The notes under the pieces were generated by a model. The model made no database searches. It saw only the letters and a list, made by a program, of their open reading frames with translations, and was not told the DNA's origin. A stretch of 64,000 nucleotides of DNA. Source: Heligmosomoides polygyrus polygyrus (lineage: Eukaryota > Nematoda > Chromadorea > Rhabditida > Heligmosomidae). The first letter of the stretch is position 1. Every line of letters starts with the position of its first letter. The stretch lies in contig OX377202.1 of the NCBI GenBank assembly GCA_947396885.1, forward strand, positions 62,274,034 to 62,338,033, given 5' to 3'. The translations under genes were made by a program, and so were the position numbers. Positions 1-9,904 of this stretch are shown here, piece by piece.

Positions 1-2920
1 ATAAAAATCTAACAGAATCGCGTTCGCTTTCCTGAAGGTGTATCATGTGAAAAGCCTTTTCAACGTCGGCAATCGTGATTTTGGAGTTGATTCGTGAACG
101 AAGTAGAATTCCGCATAAGTCGGGTAAGAAAAGTGGTCCTTGGGAAATAACGTCATTAAGGCTAAGTTGGCCTTTCATTTTTGAAGAGGCGTCTAAGACA
201 ATGCGAAGTTTTGTGGTGTCACTACTTTCTTTAATTACTGCTTGGTGTGGTATATAATAACATGGATTCTTTCCAGTAATTGTTCTTGGAGCATCCTCTA
301 TAAACTCTTTCTTTAGTTGCTCTTGAATAATATCGCAGTATGTTTTCCAAGATTCCGGATTCTTCTCTTTCATCTTGAATAATTGATGGAGTCTACTTAC
401 TGCGAGGTTATAGTTGTCAGCCAAATTATCTTTATTTGCTTTCCAAGGAAATTTGACATAGATTTTACCATCTTTGATCTTTACAGTAGAATAGAACTGG
501 TCTATGATTTTTTGATTGTCTTCCTGTTCCGTGGCAAAATCAGTGATTCCAACATTTTGTAGTTGCCATGTCTCCGAATAGCTCGAAATAGGTGTATCTG
601 CATCACCGTTTCGGATTTCGTAAAGCTGGCTTATACTAGTATTGATGTCTATTATTTCAGGTTTAATGCGCTTTTCCACATGGGTTCCTGAGACAACCGG
701 GCCGAAAAACGTGGGTGTGACATACAATCCAGATGGAAGGTGGAGTACAGGTTCGTCTATTTTTATAATGGTATAAAAATAATCAATCCCCAACAGTATT
801 TCTGGTATGATTTCGTTGCTGCTGGGAACGTAGTCTGGGTAGTATTGTTTCAGTAGTGGTAAATCTACTTCCGGAATATTTCCTAGTTCAATGGTTGTGG
901 TAATTTTTTCATGAGTGAGTAAACTCACCATGATAGCTTCTGCTTCCCTGTTGAAAAGTTCTAAGGTGACCTTCTTCACTGTCTTTCTCTCTGCTTTACC
1001 ACCAAAAGTGGTCATTGTTATTGTCTTTTGTGCTACTGGAGTTAATCGCAAACGAGAAACCAATGATAATGTGATGAATGATTGGTCAGACGCAGAGTCT
1101 AGCAAAGCATGTACAGTTTCCATGCAATTATCGTGCTTATTGAAGACGTTCAAAAGTACTGTCATAAGTCGAGTTGATATGGGTTCTGTACTGGGTGAAG
1201 TAGTATTATGGCGTTCCATTACCACAGAATTACCAAAATCTGATGTGACATTATGAACGTGCCTTCGAGTGGGCGTAGGTGAACGTGAAAATCGTACTTT
1301 AAGAGAAGATTTTTGGTGTGATTCATTTGAAGATGACCTTGAAGGTGTGCGATTCTCTCTAGTATAGTTATTTTTCGACCCCCTGGATGGACTACCATGA
1401 TCGATGTTTTGTGGAACATCAAATTTATTCCATTCTCTTCTGGATCGATTAGCTGATTTGGGGCTCTGGTGATCTTGTGGACTGTTATGTCGATAACGAT
1501 GGGATTGAAAGTTGTTGTATCTTCGCTCTCGCGAAGTATACTGGCGTTGTTCCCTAAACTGATATCGTCGTTCTGGAGAACGGCCTCTGTACGCCGTGTT
1601 TGTTGCTTCCCCAGATTTGCAAAGGATTGGATGATGATGACGTCCACATCGATTACAAGGTTTATAGGAACATGACCGTGTCTGATGTTTAGAGCTGAAA
1701 CATTTCCAACAAACATTCAAATTCTTCATGCGATCAATTTTTTGCTGAGTAGTGACATATTTGGGACAATTTTTAAACTTATGATTTTGGCTGCATCCTA
1801 CACAACCTACTTGAGGAATTGTTCTTATATGGAAAGCCGATATGTCGCTTTCGTTGTATTTGTCTTTCCGACTTTCCAAATGTTCGCGACGCTTGATGAT
1901 TACCGATAAATGATTCAAAACTTCTTCCATGTTCCAGTCTTTTCCCGAATCAAATTCCTTTCGAGCAACTTCTTCCTGAACGTCCGATGAAAAAACTTCT
2001 AATACAAGATTAATCATGTGCGTCGTGTCTACAACTTCTCCTTGCCTCCTAAGAGTGGCTATGATTACTTGCACATCATTCAATGTGTTACGTAGTGATC
2101 TAGAGTCGTTCCTTGAAGGCGTCATTGACTTCAACTGTGCAATCATTGACATTGTTACCCTTTTAGGATTTTTATACTGATTTTTAAGTTGCTCTACCGC
2201 TTTCGTGTAGGAGTCACCTGTTCTTGGTATCATCTTTATTGTTCGAGCTGCGTCGCCAGTGCAGCAGTTAATTAGTATTGAAAGCTTTTCGATGTTAGAG
2301 TAGGGTTGTTTGTCGACTAATTCTTCAAAGAGTTCCCAAAATGAATCAAATTCGGATGCCTTTCCACTAAATTCAGGAACTTTTAGTTCATTACCAAGTA
2401 GCCTTCTATCAAGAGAACGCCACACTTGATCTGAACTGGCCGGTACAGGATATGCCGCAAATTGATCTCCTACTGGTTGATTTTGCATGTCTAGTTCTCG
2501 TTTTACGGATGCTTCTTGACATTCAAGTTCAACTAATCTTTTTTCCAACAGGCGGAGCGTGTCAGTAGTTTCGCTAAGAAGCTGTTCTCCCTGCTTGTTA
2601 TTCCAGTATTCCTCAAATTCTTCCTCAATTGTTTTTCCATCGATACCTTTCTTTTCCAACATGCTATTAGCTATTGTAGACATACATTCGGTGTAAAAGT
2701 TCCAAATGGATTCCCTTTTGCTCTCGAGTTTTCCACATAATTCGTTTACCAGGATAGATTTGGTTACAAGAAATTGTTGTAGTTCTGCCAGGTTGGTAGG
2801 AAAACTCCAAGGGGAATCATACTCTCCTGCTTCCCTTAGAAGGCTGTTGAGAGTGTTCAGTTGTCTGGTGAGCTTCTGCTTCGAAGTTTTCAGGAGTACT
2901 GTGGTGTGTGGAGACGACAT
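1..2920 (-). CDS. BEL/Pao LTR-retrotransposon Gag-Pol polyprotein, cut by window edge
   Basis: One frame stays open from an ATG at 2920 to the window edge (about 973 codons, no stop). Order: N-terminal Gag with a helical start (MSSPHTTVLLK); a DUF1759-type Gag core near residues 190-340 (VPEFSGKASEFDSFW); two zinc-knuckle-like Cys/His clusters near residues 370-435 (CVGCSQNHKFKNC, CWKCFSSKH, CNRCGRHHHPILC); a DUF1758-type aspartic protease with LLDSASDQSFI near residue 605; the pre-RT segment GLYVTPTFFGPVVSG; then the start of reverse transcriptase with motif A (IADVEKAF) near residue 950. RT, RNase H and integrase would lie beyond the left edge. The long unbroken frame suggests a young copy, unlike every other retroelement here. 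The LTR boundaries were not resolved. Confidence 0.93.
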   Translation of the reverse strand, partial: MSSPHTTVLLKTSKQKLTRQLNTLNSLLREAGEYDSPWSFPTNLAELQQFLVTKSILVNELCGKLESKRESIWNFYTECMSTIANSMLEKKGIDGKTIEEEFEEYWNNKQGEQLLSETTDTLRLLEKRLVELECQEASVKRELDMQNQPVGDQFAAYPVPASSDQVWRSLDRRLLGNELKVPEFSGKASEFDSFWELFEELVDKQPYSNIEKLSILINCCTGDAARTIKMIPRTGDSYTKAVEQLKNQYKNPKRVTMSMIAQLKSMTPSRNDSRSLRNTLNDVQVIIATLRRQGEVVDTTHMINLVLEVFSSDVQEEVARKEFDSGKDWNMEEVLNHLSVIIKRREHLESRKDKYNESDISAFHIRTIPQVGCVGCSQNHKFKNCPKYVTTQQKIDRMKNLNVCWKCFSSKHQTRSCSYKPCNRCGRHHHPILCKSGEATNTAYRGRSPERRYQFREQRQYTSRERRYNNFQSHRYRHNSPQDHQSPKSANRSRREWNKFDVPQNIDHGSPSRGSKNNYTRENRTPSRSSSNESHQKSSLKVRFSRSPTPTRRHVHNVTSDFGNSVVMERHNTTSPSTEPISTRLMTVLLNVFNKHDNCMETVHALLDSASDQSFITLSLVSRLRLTPVAQKTITMTTFGGKAERKTVKKVTLELFNREAEAIMVSLLTHEKITTTIELGNIPEVDLPLLKQYYPDYVPSSNEIIPEILLGIDYFYTIIKIDEPVLHLPSGLYVTPTFFGPVVSGTHVEKRIKPEIIDINTSISQLYEIRNGDADTPISSYSETWQLQNVGITDFATEQEDNQKIIDQFYSTVKIKDGKIYVKFPWKANKDNLADNYNLAVSRLHQLFKMKEKNPESWKTYCDIIQEQLKKEFIEDAPRTITGKNPCYYIPHQAVIKESSDTTKLRIVLDASSKMKGQLSLNDVISQGPLFLPDLCGILLRSRINSKITIADVEKAFHMIHLQESERDSVRFL

Positions 2921-2965
2921 GTACGGTCGCGGGCGTCAAGAGGAGGAGTCAAGTTAACTACTCGG

Positions 2966-2972
2966 TTATATA
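2966..2972 (-). promoter_or_regulatory. TATA box ahead of the BEL Gag-Pol ORF
   Basis: TATATAA on the minus strand, 46 bp upstream of the ATG at 2920, in a context (ACTATATAACCGAG) expected of an LTR promoter. A matching TATATAA lies ahead of the second Gag-like ORF at 4240-4234. The assignment rests on position and motif only. Confidence 0.45.
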
Positions 2973-3257
2973 GTCCTGTTATCTGCAGATCTGATAAGTC
3001 GTAAGTGCTGTAATATTACACTGCAGTGACTGTAGGTGCTGTAAGTTCACACGTACGTGCTACTGAGAGATTGTGTTGCCTGATAAATCTGTCACGTAAT
3101 CTGTGGAATTTTATCACCACCAGATATCAGTACCTGTCATAACACGAAACTGAGGAATCCTCACATAGTCACTTTTAGGAAGTTCATGAAAGGAAGTCTG
3201 CCGTTTCCGTTGGAATTTTATAGGCGCGCGCATAGAGGATAGGCAGAAGATTCCTGG

Positions 3258-3384
3258 TTTTCTTCGAGTTTCCCTTCTCTAGGTAGTTATTACGCGGACT
3301 ACCTCCCGGGTTTCCTTCGAGTTTCCCTTCTCTAGGTTGGTCTATCGGACCACCGGCCGGGTTTTCTGAGAGTGTCCTTCTCTA
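3258..3384. repeat. Three short direct repeats upstream of the BEL ORF
   Basis: Three copies of a roughly 25-bp unit around TTCGAGTTTCCCTTCTCTAG start at about 3258, 3308 and 3359, the last diverged, spaced about 50 bp apart. They lie in what is probably the LTR or 5' leader of the BEL element and could be LTR enhancer-type repeats; this role is inferred. Confidence 0.55.
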
Positions 3385-3722
3385 TTTGGGCCCATTACAC
3401 GAATATTCTGTTCTTGAATTACTTCGTCGCGATAGACTCATACACTGGACTATATATCGCATATGTCAACTGTTCACAGTAAAAAAGTAGACTTGCTCCT
3501 CAGAAAATTCGAAAATGTCAGGTTCAGTAACACGTCTCACTGGTTAATTACCGTCGCCGGACCGAAACGGAAGAAGTAAAGATGGAAAAGTAGATAAAGT
3601 AAACACCTTTCTAAGCTCCCCTATGAAAACTTATCTACGTAAAAGAAGACGATATAGTATATGATTCATACCAAACTACCATTTTAATGCTTTGTTTTTT
3701 TTTTTTAATAGCTAAGTTTTTT

Positions 3723-4169
3723 TTAAATAAAAAAGGCAATATGGAGTATTTCCAGTTGGGCAAGTCTCACTTTGAGATTAGCGATGAGAACTGAAGCTTG
3801 AGCCAGTAGGAAATATCCTTGTTTCTCTTCCCAATAGCGGCTGAATTGAAGGGTTAGTGCTGTCGATGCTTCGAGGTTGTGCATACTTAATGCACTAAGA
3901 AAATGAAGAGTCTCTGTAAAGATCGATACGATTGTGTCCGTTTTGGTTCGAAGTTTCTGGATCAAAGAAATTATCTTCCTTCTTTGATTACCAATAAAAG
4001 GAAGTAATTCGGTAGGGTCTGTCGGTAAGATCAAATTTCCTTGGTATTCTGCTCCTTCAATGAGGAAATTCACGATGTTTGACAGGTTGTGCGAGATGCG
4101 TTTTCTCGCCCTTCTCATTTCCCCATTACTGTCTCTTACCATTCCCATCTGATCAACGTGAGCTGACAT
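3723..4169 (-). CDS. Second, diverged BEL Gag N-terminal-like ORF (148 aa)
   Basis: Complete 148-codon ORF on the same strand as the BEL polyprotein and 802 bp upstream of it. It aligns by eye with the first ~150 residues of that Gag: SHNLSNIVNFLIEGAEY matches TRQLNTLNSLLREAGEY, FSRYWEEKQG matches FEEYWNNKQG, and LKVRLAQLE matches LEKRLVELE. It stops where the BEL protein enters the DUF1759 region, and the stop is followed on the coding strand by an A-rich stretch including a 14-A run. It has its own TATATAA upstream. It could be a truncated older BEL copy, an extra ORF of the same element, or a Gag-derived host gene; the sequence does not decide. Confidence 0.6.
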   Translation of the reverse strand: MSAHVDQMGMVRDSNGEMRRARKRISHNLSNIVNFLIEGAEYQGNLILPTDPTELLPFIGNQRRKIISLIQKLRTKTDTIVSIFTETLHFLSALSMHNLEASTALTLQFSRYWEEKQGYFLLAQASVLIANLKVRLAQLEILHIAFFI

Positions 4170-4233
4170 GATAGTGCGGTATACTATACCGAGTAGAGTA
4201 TACGACGGGTGTTGGTGAAGAGTTCTGCAGAAC

Positions 4234-4240
4234 TTATATA
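4234..4240 (-). promoter_or_regulatory. TATA box ahead of the second Gag-like ORF
   Basis: TATATAA on the minus strand 65 bp upstream of the ATG at 4169, paralogous in position to the box ahead of the main BEL ORF. Both are near a CTGCAG. Confidence 0.4.
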
Positions 4241-4533
4241 TTCCTTTGATGACTTTATCTGATGGAATTTTATTACACTGTCAGCGTCATTCCGCTGATG
4301 CCGCAGGGTAGTTGTAAAGTAAGATTTGTTGCGGCTGATAAGTTCTAACAGCGAGAAAAACTTTCCACGTCAATTTTTCTAATTTTAATTTCCATATTCG
4401 GCCGATGCACCATTTTGAGACTGCATCACGTTCTCAATATATTTTTGGTGGTCCTTATATGTTTATTCACATTATTGACAATATTTACTTACTAATATTT
4501 ATTAATCTACAATATTAAATACACAATTAATCC

Positions 4534-4733
4534 NNNNNNNNNNNNNNNNNNNNNNNNNNNNNNNNNNNNNNNNNNNNNNNNNNNNNNNNNNNNNNNNNNN
4601 NNNNNNNNNNNNNNNNNNNNNNNNNNNNNNNNNNNNNNNNNNNNNNNNNNNNNNNNNNNNNNNNNNNNNNNNNNNNNNNNNNNNNNNNNNNNNNNNNNNN
4701 NNNNNNNNNNNNNNNNNNNNNNNNNNNNNNNNN
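4534..4733. other. Assembly gap of 200 N
   Basis: Exactly 200 undetermined bases, the usual size of a placeholder gap, so the true distance is unknown. ORFs across it are meaningless. It may hide the 5' LTR of the BEL element. Confidence 0.99.
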
Positions 4734-5402
4734 CTGGGCGGGACATGAACCAACGTTGTGGTGCACGCCACAGCCTGCTTCTCCTGTTGCGCTACCATGC
4801 TCAACGTGGTGTTATAACGTAGACATATTTTTGTCCAAGCCATGTTGTAAAGAAAGACTTTATGGCACCTAGCGGACTGGTGCCAGCTGCAGGATTGTAC
4901 ATGGTCATGGAGCACTCCACGGTTTTTGTACCTTCCTCGGCTGACGCGTCAGCGTAGGAGGGCCCAGAACTAGGTACGGGAAGGAACTCCGGGGTCTGTC
5001 TGATATAACTTACCCGCTCTAAGATACCTTGTCGGTGCGTGAAGGCACCTGCCCGCTTAGTACCGAGGTTATTGATTTCTTTCTTCTTTTACCCTTTAAT
5101 CAATATGTTGGCTGGCACAGTTCATGGACCTGTTTTTTCTACCAGGTGTTATCGATCGATTTTATCGATTTTTGCTCTAAGTTGGTCAGTGAGAGTGGGA
5201 GTCGCGTGCATATATCGGCCGCATGCCAGACTTCACAAATGGGGGGCGGCACGGACCGACGGGCCGCTTCTTATCGATCGATTTTCGTTATGTTTGCCCT
5301 TTATCATTATGCTGGCTGGAGAATAGTTACATTCACAAGTTCATCGCAAAAAAGAAATATCTGTTTCCTCCACTCACTTGGGCAAATCATCATCATTTTC
5401 AA
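4734..5402. other. No recognisable gene
   Basis: Open frames exist but none resembles a known family. Two stretches (about 5080-5170 and 5270-5320) share an ATCGATCGATTTT-containing segment and an ATGYTGGCTGG motif, suggesting a small diverged duplication. Confidence 0.5.
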
Positions 5403-6613
5403 TAGCGTTTGTCCCGATTGGTTGCGAGGTCCGCTCTTCTGGTGTGGTGACGCCAACTCTCCCGATCAAATACTTGATAAAGATGCACACCAGCTATCTT
5501 TAGGTCCAAATGCAGCGTATCTAGCCAACTCTGCTTCAGGTCCGCTTCCCAGGAGCTCAAGGTTTAGGCCAACCTTACGGACGGTGTCGTCGTTAGCGGG
5601 AGGGACGTGGCCGTATCATCGCAGGCGAGCTTCGCTCAACTATTCGGCTATCGCGTGTCGTATGGTGTTGCTGGGAGCGCGGTCCAAACGCGCAACTCCA
5701 GCCGTCCACCGCACCATCTTCGTCACCATTACACTGAGGCGGTTTTCAATTTCTATCGTCACTGGCCAGCACTCAGCACCGTAAGTCGCTACTGGGAGGA
5801 CGACTGTTCTATAAACCTTCGTTTTGAGGTGCTCAGCTAGGTGGTTGCCCTGTCGCAAAGCACCCCAGCCAAAGAGCGCCATTTGGACCAAGTTGCACTC
5901 ACGCGAGCGTTCACCTCCAACTTTAATCTGCCATCGGACGTGACTGTTGATCCAAAATACTTGAAAGATGTCACTCGTGAGAGCTCAGTACCATCGATCT
6001 TAATAGATCCGTGCTCATTCACATCCGTCGTCAAGTATTCCGTCTTTTCGACGTTTAGCTTGAGTCCGAACTATGCCAAGCAATCGCACCATGCCTGTGC
6101 CTGCCGCTCGAGTTCGGTTTTGTCTTCACTTCAAGCATGATGTAAAAAACGGTGCCACAGCCATACACGAAACCACACTGATAATTGGAAAGCTGTACGA
6201 CATCCCGGATACATCATCGACAATTCGCTCAAAGATTTTGATGATGTGCGAAAGTAGGCGAATCGGACGGTAGCTAGCACAGTCCGCAGGACTGCTCTTC
6301 TTCTTTAAAATCGGAATAGTCGTGCTTTGCTGCCAACCCTCAGGCACTTTCTTCTCAGCAACAACCTTGAAAAACTCAGTCAGCCAGTCAGCAGGGCACC
6401 AGCCCTTCGACTTCCACAGGTCGACGACAGGTCATCAGCACCAGTGGCTTTGCCTGACTTCATCTTTTTCAAAGCTGCTTCGGTTTCGCACACTGAGATC
6501 TTCTGAACAGGACCGTATACATATGATGCAATGGGAACAGAAGGATGTTCAAATTCTACAATCAAAAGAAAAAAGAATGCACTTACGCATATCCTAAGAA
6601 GGACAAGCAGCAT
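5403..6613 (-). pseudogene. RTE-type LINE reverse transcriptase relic
   Basis: Reading the minus strand from 6613, pieces of an RTE RT appear in order but in different frames: VCETEAALKKMKSGKATGAD; the STTIPI...ADCASYRPIRLLSH palm block; then, after loss of the YADD-containing block, YLTTDVNEHGSIKIDGTEL; the thumb/C-terminal part TYGAECWP; and finally DTLHLDLKIAGVHLYQVFDR up to the ATNRDKR-type end near 5405. A short ATGATGATG run follows, as often at RTE 3' ends. The core palm is deleted, so it is inactive. The same family recurs at 12.1, 22.3-25.3 and 62.7-64 kb. Confidence 0.88.
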
Positions 6614-7589
6614 CCGTTTGAAACACCGTTAGAGTCATCATTTTAAAGCTCTTTTCCGCAGTTAAGAATTCCCTCTCTCCTCGGCCGTTTTGCACAGGCG
6701 CAGTAATAAAAGTGGAATGCTTAGCACCTCCCAACCAAGAATTTACCTTTATTCTTCCTTCTGCTGTCCTTCGCTTGTTATGCTTATACGTCTACAGCAA
6801 AAATAGCTTCCAAAACAGCTTGACTGAAATGTAAAATTGGCCCAGATCAAATTGACCTTCATGTTCATACTCTAGGGCGGTCTGAAAAGTCTCTCATACT
6901 ATGCATGTAAAGACGCGCTAAGAGCTATCTATCGTCACTTTGCCAGAAATTACTGGCAGAAATCAAGTGCATGAAATTGGCGTAAAATAGGTACACAAAA
7001 TATCGGAAATATCCAGACCTCTCCACCTAGCGCCGAAATTCAGACGACAGTGTCACAGATCGACCAGGCAATCAATATTGATCATAATCGATCTTTTATC
7101 GGTGATGTCAGTTTTCTATCAAAGCTAATCGATCGGGATGGTGGTCACGTGAGTATGACGGCTGACGGAAAGGGTTCACAGCAGGGGAATTTTCGATCAA
7201 GCAGTCACTATTAATCGCTATTATCGATGTTTTGGAAGTATTTAGAGCACGTTGTGATTGAGAAATCGTGCTAGAGATGTTGTACAACGCGTGTCTGGAT
7301 TCAGAAGCCCGGCCGCAGATGTAAATCAGAAGAGGTGTCAGAGACCAATCAGGCAGTCATTTGATAGTTTTTCTGTCGATGACGATTAGCAGTCCCTGAT
7401 CGGTCATTCACCACTGCAGCGATTCTCCGCTTGGAAAATTTATGCCGTTTAACATTATGAGACGTTGTGGAAGTTCTAGCTTTTGACAGGATAGCTTTTT
7501 GGGAAGTAAATCGATGAGGCGCTCAGCACCCTGGCACCGAGCCACTATCGCACCAGAGCTTTGATTCACAGAAGGAACCGTGTTGTGGA
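6614..7589. other. No recognisable gene
   Basis: Mixed unique-looking sequence without convincing coding frames. Several ATCGAT palindromes cluster at 7060-7240. Confidence 0.5.
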
Positions 7590-7649
7590 TCCTAGTTGCC
7601 CGAAAACCCTAACAACCCTTTTCAAAATGCGCCGTTACACAAAATTTCA

Positions 7650-7895
7650 TTGCGCATTCGAATGACACTTTTCGAATACTCGAACAATTTTGGATTCCTG
7701 GAAACGTTTGAGCATTCGAACGGTTTCGAATACCGAGATTTTCGAGTTCAAAATCAAATATTTGAAAAACGCGATTTTTCTGAACAATCGAATTCGAATA
7801 CATTCGAAAAATGTGATTTTTCGAATATTCGAATTCGATTATTCAAATTCGAATGAAAATCATTCGAATACCTATTCGAATGGGTCATTCAAGCA
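7650..7895. repeat. TTCGAA-rich stuttering repeat
   Basis: Dense, degenerate repetition of ATTCGAAT/TTCGAA words, self-complementary, so ORFs on both strands are artefacts. Similar stuttering (cgtaaatcgtaaatc) occurs at the ends of the hAT element at 29.8-31.6 kb, so this may be a hAT subterminal region. Confidence 0.6.
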
Positions 7896-7902
7896 TAAGT
7901 AT

Positions 7903-8310
7903 ATCACATATACGACCGGTGTGACCCGTAATTGTGTAATTTGTCCCTGGGGGAAACCTGGTGACTGCAACAATGAGCCCATCTAATTAATCTCCTGCTG
8001 CACATGTGGCTACCGATACGTTGGAGAGACGGCGCGAAATCTCTGCACCCGGGTCAAGGAACACCTGCAGGGCAAATCCAAATCGCGGCTCTCCACCCTT
8101 TTGGGCACTCGTCGGATTGAAAAGCATAAAGAAGAAGACTTTGGGATGCGGTCAAAATTCTGGGTCTGGAATCCGACATCGCTGTGCGAAAAACACTGGA
8201 GGCCTTTTGAATTCTCTCTAAGAACCAAAAAATTAACCGGAAGGAGGAACGATCATGCGATCATCAGATAACTTTCCCGTTTTTGGGGCTATGTTAGCTG
8301 ACCTAATTTT
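7903..8310 (+). pseudogene. Penelope-like element GIY-YIG endonuclease fragment
   Basis: The plus strand encodes a Cys-rich lead-in (CVICPWGKPGDC), then CCTCGYRYVGETARNLCTRV and KEHLQGKSKSRLST, the hallmarks of the C-terminal GIY-YIG nuclease of canonical Penelope-like elements: CxxC cluster, GYRYVGET in place of GIY...YIG, the helix Arg, and the KEH motif. After a frameshift it continues to a RKTLEAF-type end. A stop lies inside the CxxC region and another after LEAF. The RT that should precede it is absent. It is unrelated in layout to the PLE at 20-22 kb. Confidence 0.78.
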
Positions 8311-8574
8311 GTACCGCAGTCTGACCTGGGTCAGTGCGAGGGCAGTTACTGCCCGTATAAGCCACATCCTCCAAATACAGCCAGGCGCAACCTAGAATAC
8401 CGACCGCCTAACTATTGGCCTCCTCAACGATCCACGTCTGTGGATCCAGCTAAGATCGGTTTTTGCAGCCGATCTATCGTGTTTACTGATTGTGAGTAGT
8501 ATTTCGTTGGCTTTTCTGTAAGACTTTGTCGTAGGATTTAGTCGTTCAGCTCTGTGGATGTTCTTTCTGATTTA

Positions 8575-8611
8575 GGCTCATGAAGAAGGCGAATTTGCCG
8601 AAACGTGTGCC
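8575..8611 (+). ncRNA. Hammerhead-ribozyme-like core (degenerate)
   Basis: TGAAGA, a perfect AGGC/GCC-type stem-loop (GGCGAATTTGCC), then GAAACGTG, the order of a hammerhead core (CUGANGA - stem II - GAAA), flanked by GGC/GCC. The first core base pair region reads CATGAAGA rather than CTGAAGA, so activity is doubtful. It lies just downstream of the PLE endonuclease, and PLEs are known to carry hammerhead ribozymes in their pseudo-LTRs. Confidence 0.4.
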
Positions 8612-9600
8612 AGTAAAAGCTTGTGTGGCTAAATTAACCTCAACAACCACAAACATGGATGCCGAGATTCTACGATAGTTGCACTTGAAGTCTCGAAGGT
8701 TTGTTGAGAGGAACGACACACGAAATATGGAATATACAAGCCCACCGTGATTGGATTTGAAGAGCAGCACATGTATCACTCAGATGTTGTAGAAGTAGGG
8801 AGATAGAGCATACGTAGCAAAGCTTTATTAAGATCTCCAATCCGATTGTTAATCCGCTAAGATGCGCCCCCTTCAGAGCAGTTGGCCAACATTTCTGGTT
8901 TCTTAACATTAGTGGGAGGCCACTACATATAAGCGTGTTCTTGGCTTACTTTGTGGCACACAACAGGTGGCTTTGTAGGATACCCACAATTTGTTTCACT
9001 ATGAGACGGAATCACCCCTAAATGGCTCACCCTTCAGAAATTTCGGGTGGCTCCATTGCGGGGAAGCATTCTAGCGTTGAACCACCACTCGGACTGACAA
9101 CAGCCCTAATTCGACAGCCGTTGCTACCTTCTTCAATCTCAAATGTATACAGCGAAGGTGGTAAGAATAACGCATAAAGGGCGCCACTCAATCCTTTTGG
9201 AATGCGTCACGCATTGTACTTCTGTGGTGGCGATTTAAATGCGCATTTGGCCTATGCAATGACTTGCTGTTGCCAGCCCATAAGCAAATCAGCGCTTTAA
9301 TTTTCCCAGACAAGTCTGGCACCAATTCACCGCATACTTAGGGTGGAAGACTTGATTGGCCTATACGGGAAATCTTTACCAGGAACCTGGATGCACGTGG
9401 CGTGCACCTTTTCTGAATGCGCTCCACGCGCTCATCCAAAGCTGGGATGAGCGACTATTTTTACTACCCATTCAACGCAGGCTTATTTCAGAGAGTACAC
9501 AAAGTGACTCTGGCCTAAAAACTAATTGATTGTCAAACTCCTTTCCATATCTAATCCCTTTAGAAAGGCATACCTCCTTCTGCTTTACCTTCCTCCTCAC
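8612..9600. other. No recognisable gene
   Basis: No convincing coding segment. The missing downstream exons of the SLC2-type transporter would be expected on the minus strand here or further left, but none was recognised. Confidence 0.5.
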
Positions 9601-9740
9601 TGCCTCCTCACAAATCCTGATCTCTGCATCGAGTGAAGAATCGCCAATCGCGACTCCATGGTAGGAGGACAGCGCTCTCCTCGCCTGTAAATTAGGTGCA
9701 ATTCTGCACTATCATGGATGTGAGAAGGGGTAGGCCATGC

Positions 9741-9904
9741 CTTGTCTACGTCGCCAGACTTCTGCATGATATATTGAGGAGACTCCCACAAAAACGCAAG
9801 CATAATGATGGTAACCAAGGCAAACAGGACGTTGGGAAGGAAGATGAGAGGCCAAAGAGTGTCGTTTGAGAACGGCACTCCTAACGCCTGAGTTACCAGT
9901 GCGC
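9741..9904 (-). CDS. SLC2-type transporter exon 4
   Basis: Starts after TTGTGCATTCAG and completes the split Gly codon of exon 3 to give MALG-ALVTQALGVPF, a typical SLC2 TM5 segment. Continues through TM6 (LIFLPNVLFALVTIIML) to WESPQYIMQKSGDVDK. The 3' edge is uncertain: a non-canonical GC donor (AAG|GCATGG) at 9741 is the best guess, because beyond it the frame loses family resemblance although it stays open to 9597. Confidence 0.85.

Noticed and set aside
915..1909. Plus-strand and other-frame ORFs in the first 3 kb
   Set aside because: Shadows of the minus-strand BEL polyprotein.
4502..4915. ORFs across the N gap
   Set aside because: Translated unknown bases; no information.
5029..5784. 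251-codon plus-strand ORF
   Set aside because: Its 3' half is antisense to the RTE fragment and the rest shows no domain.
9597..9740. Extension of transporter exon 4 to the stop at 9597
   Set aside because: The frame stays open, but resemblance to SLC2 proteins ends at GDVDKA; treated as intron read-through.
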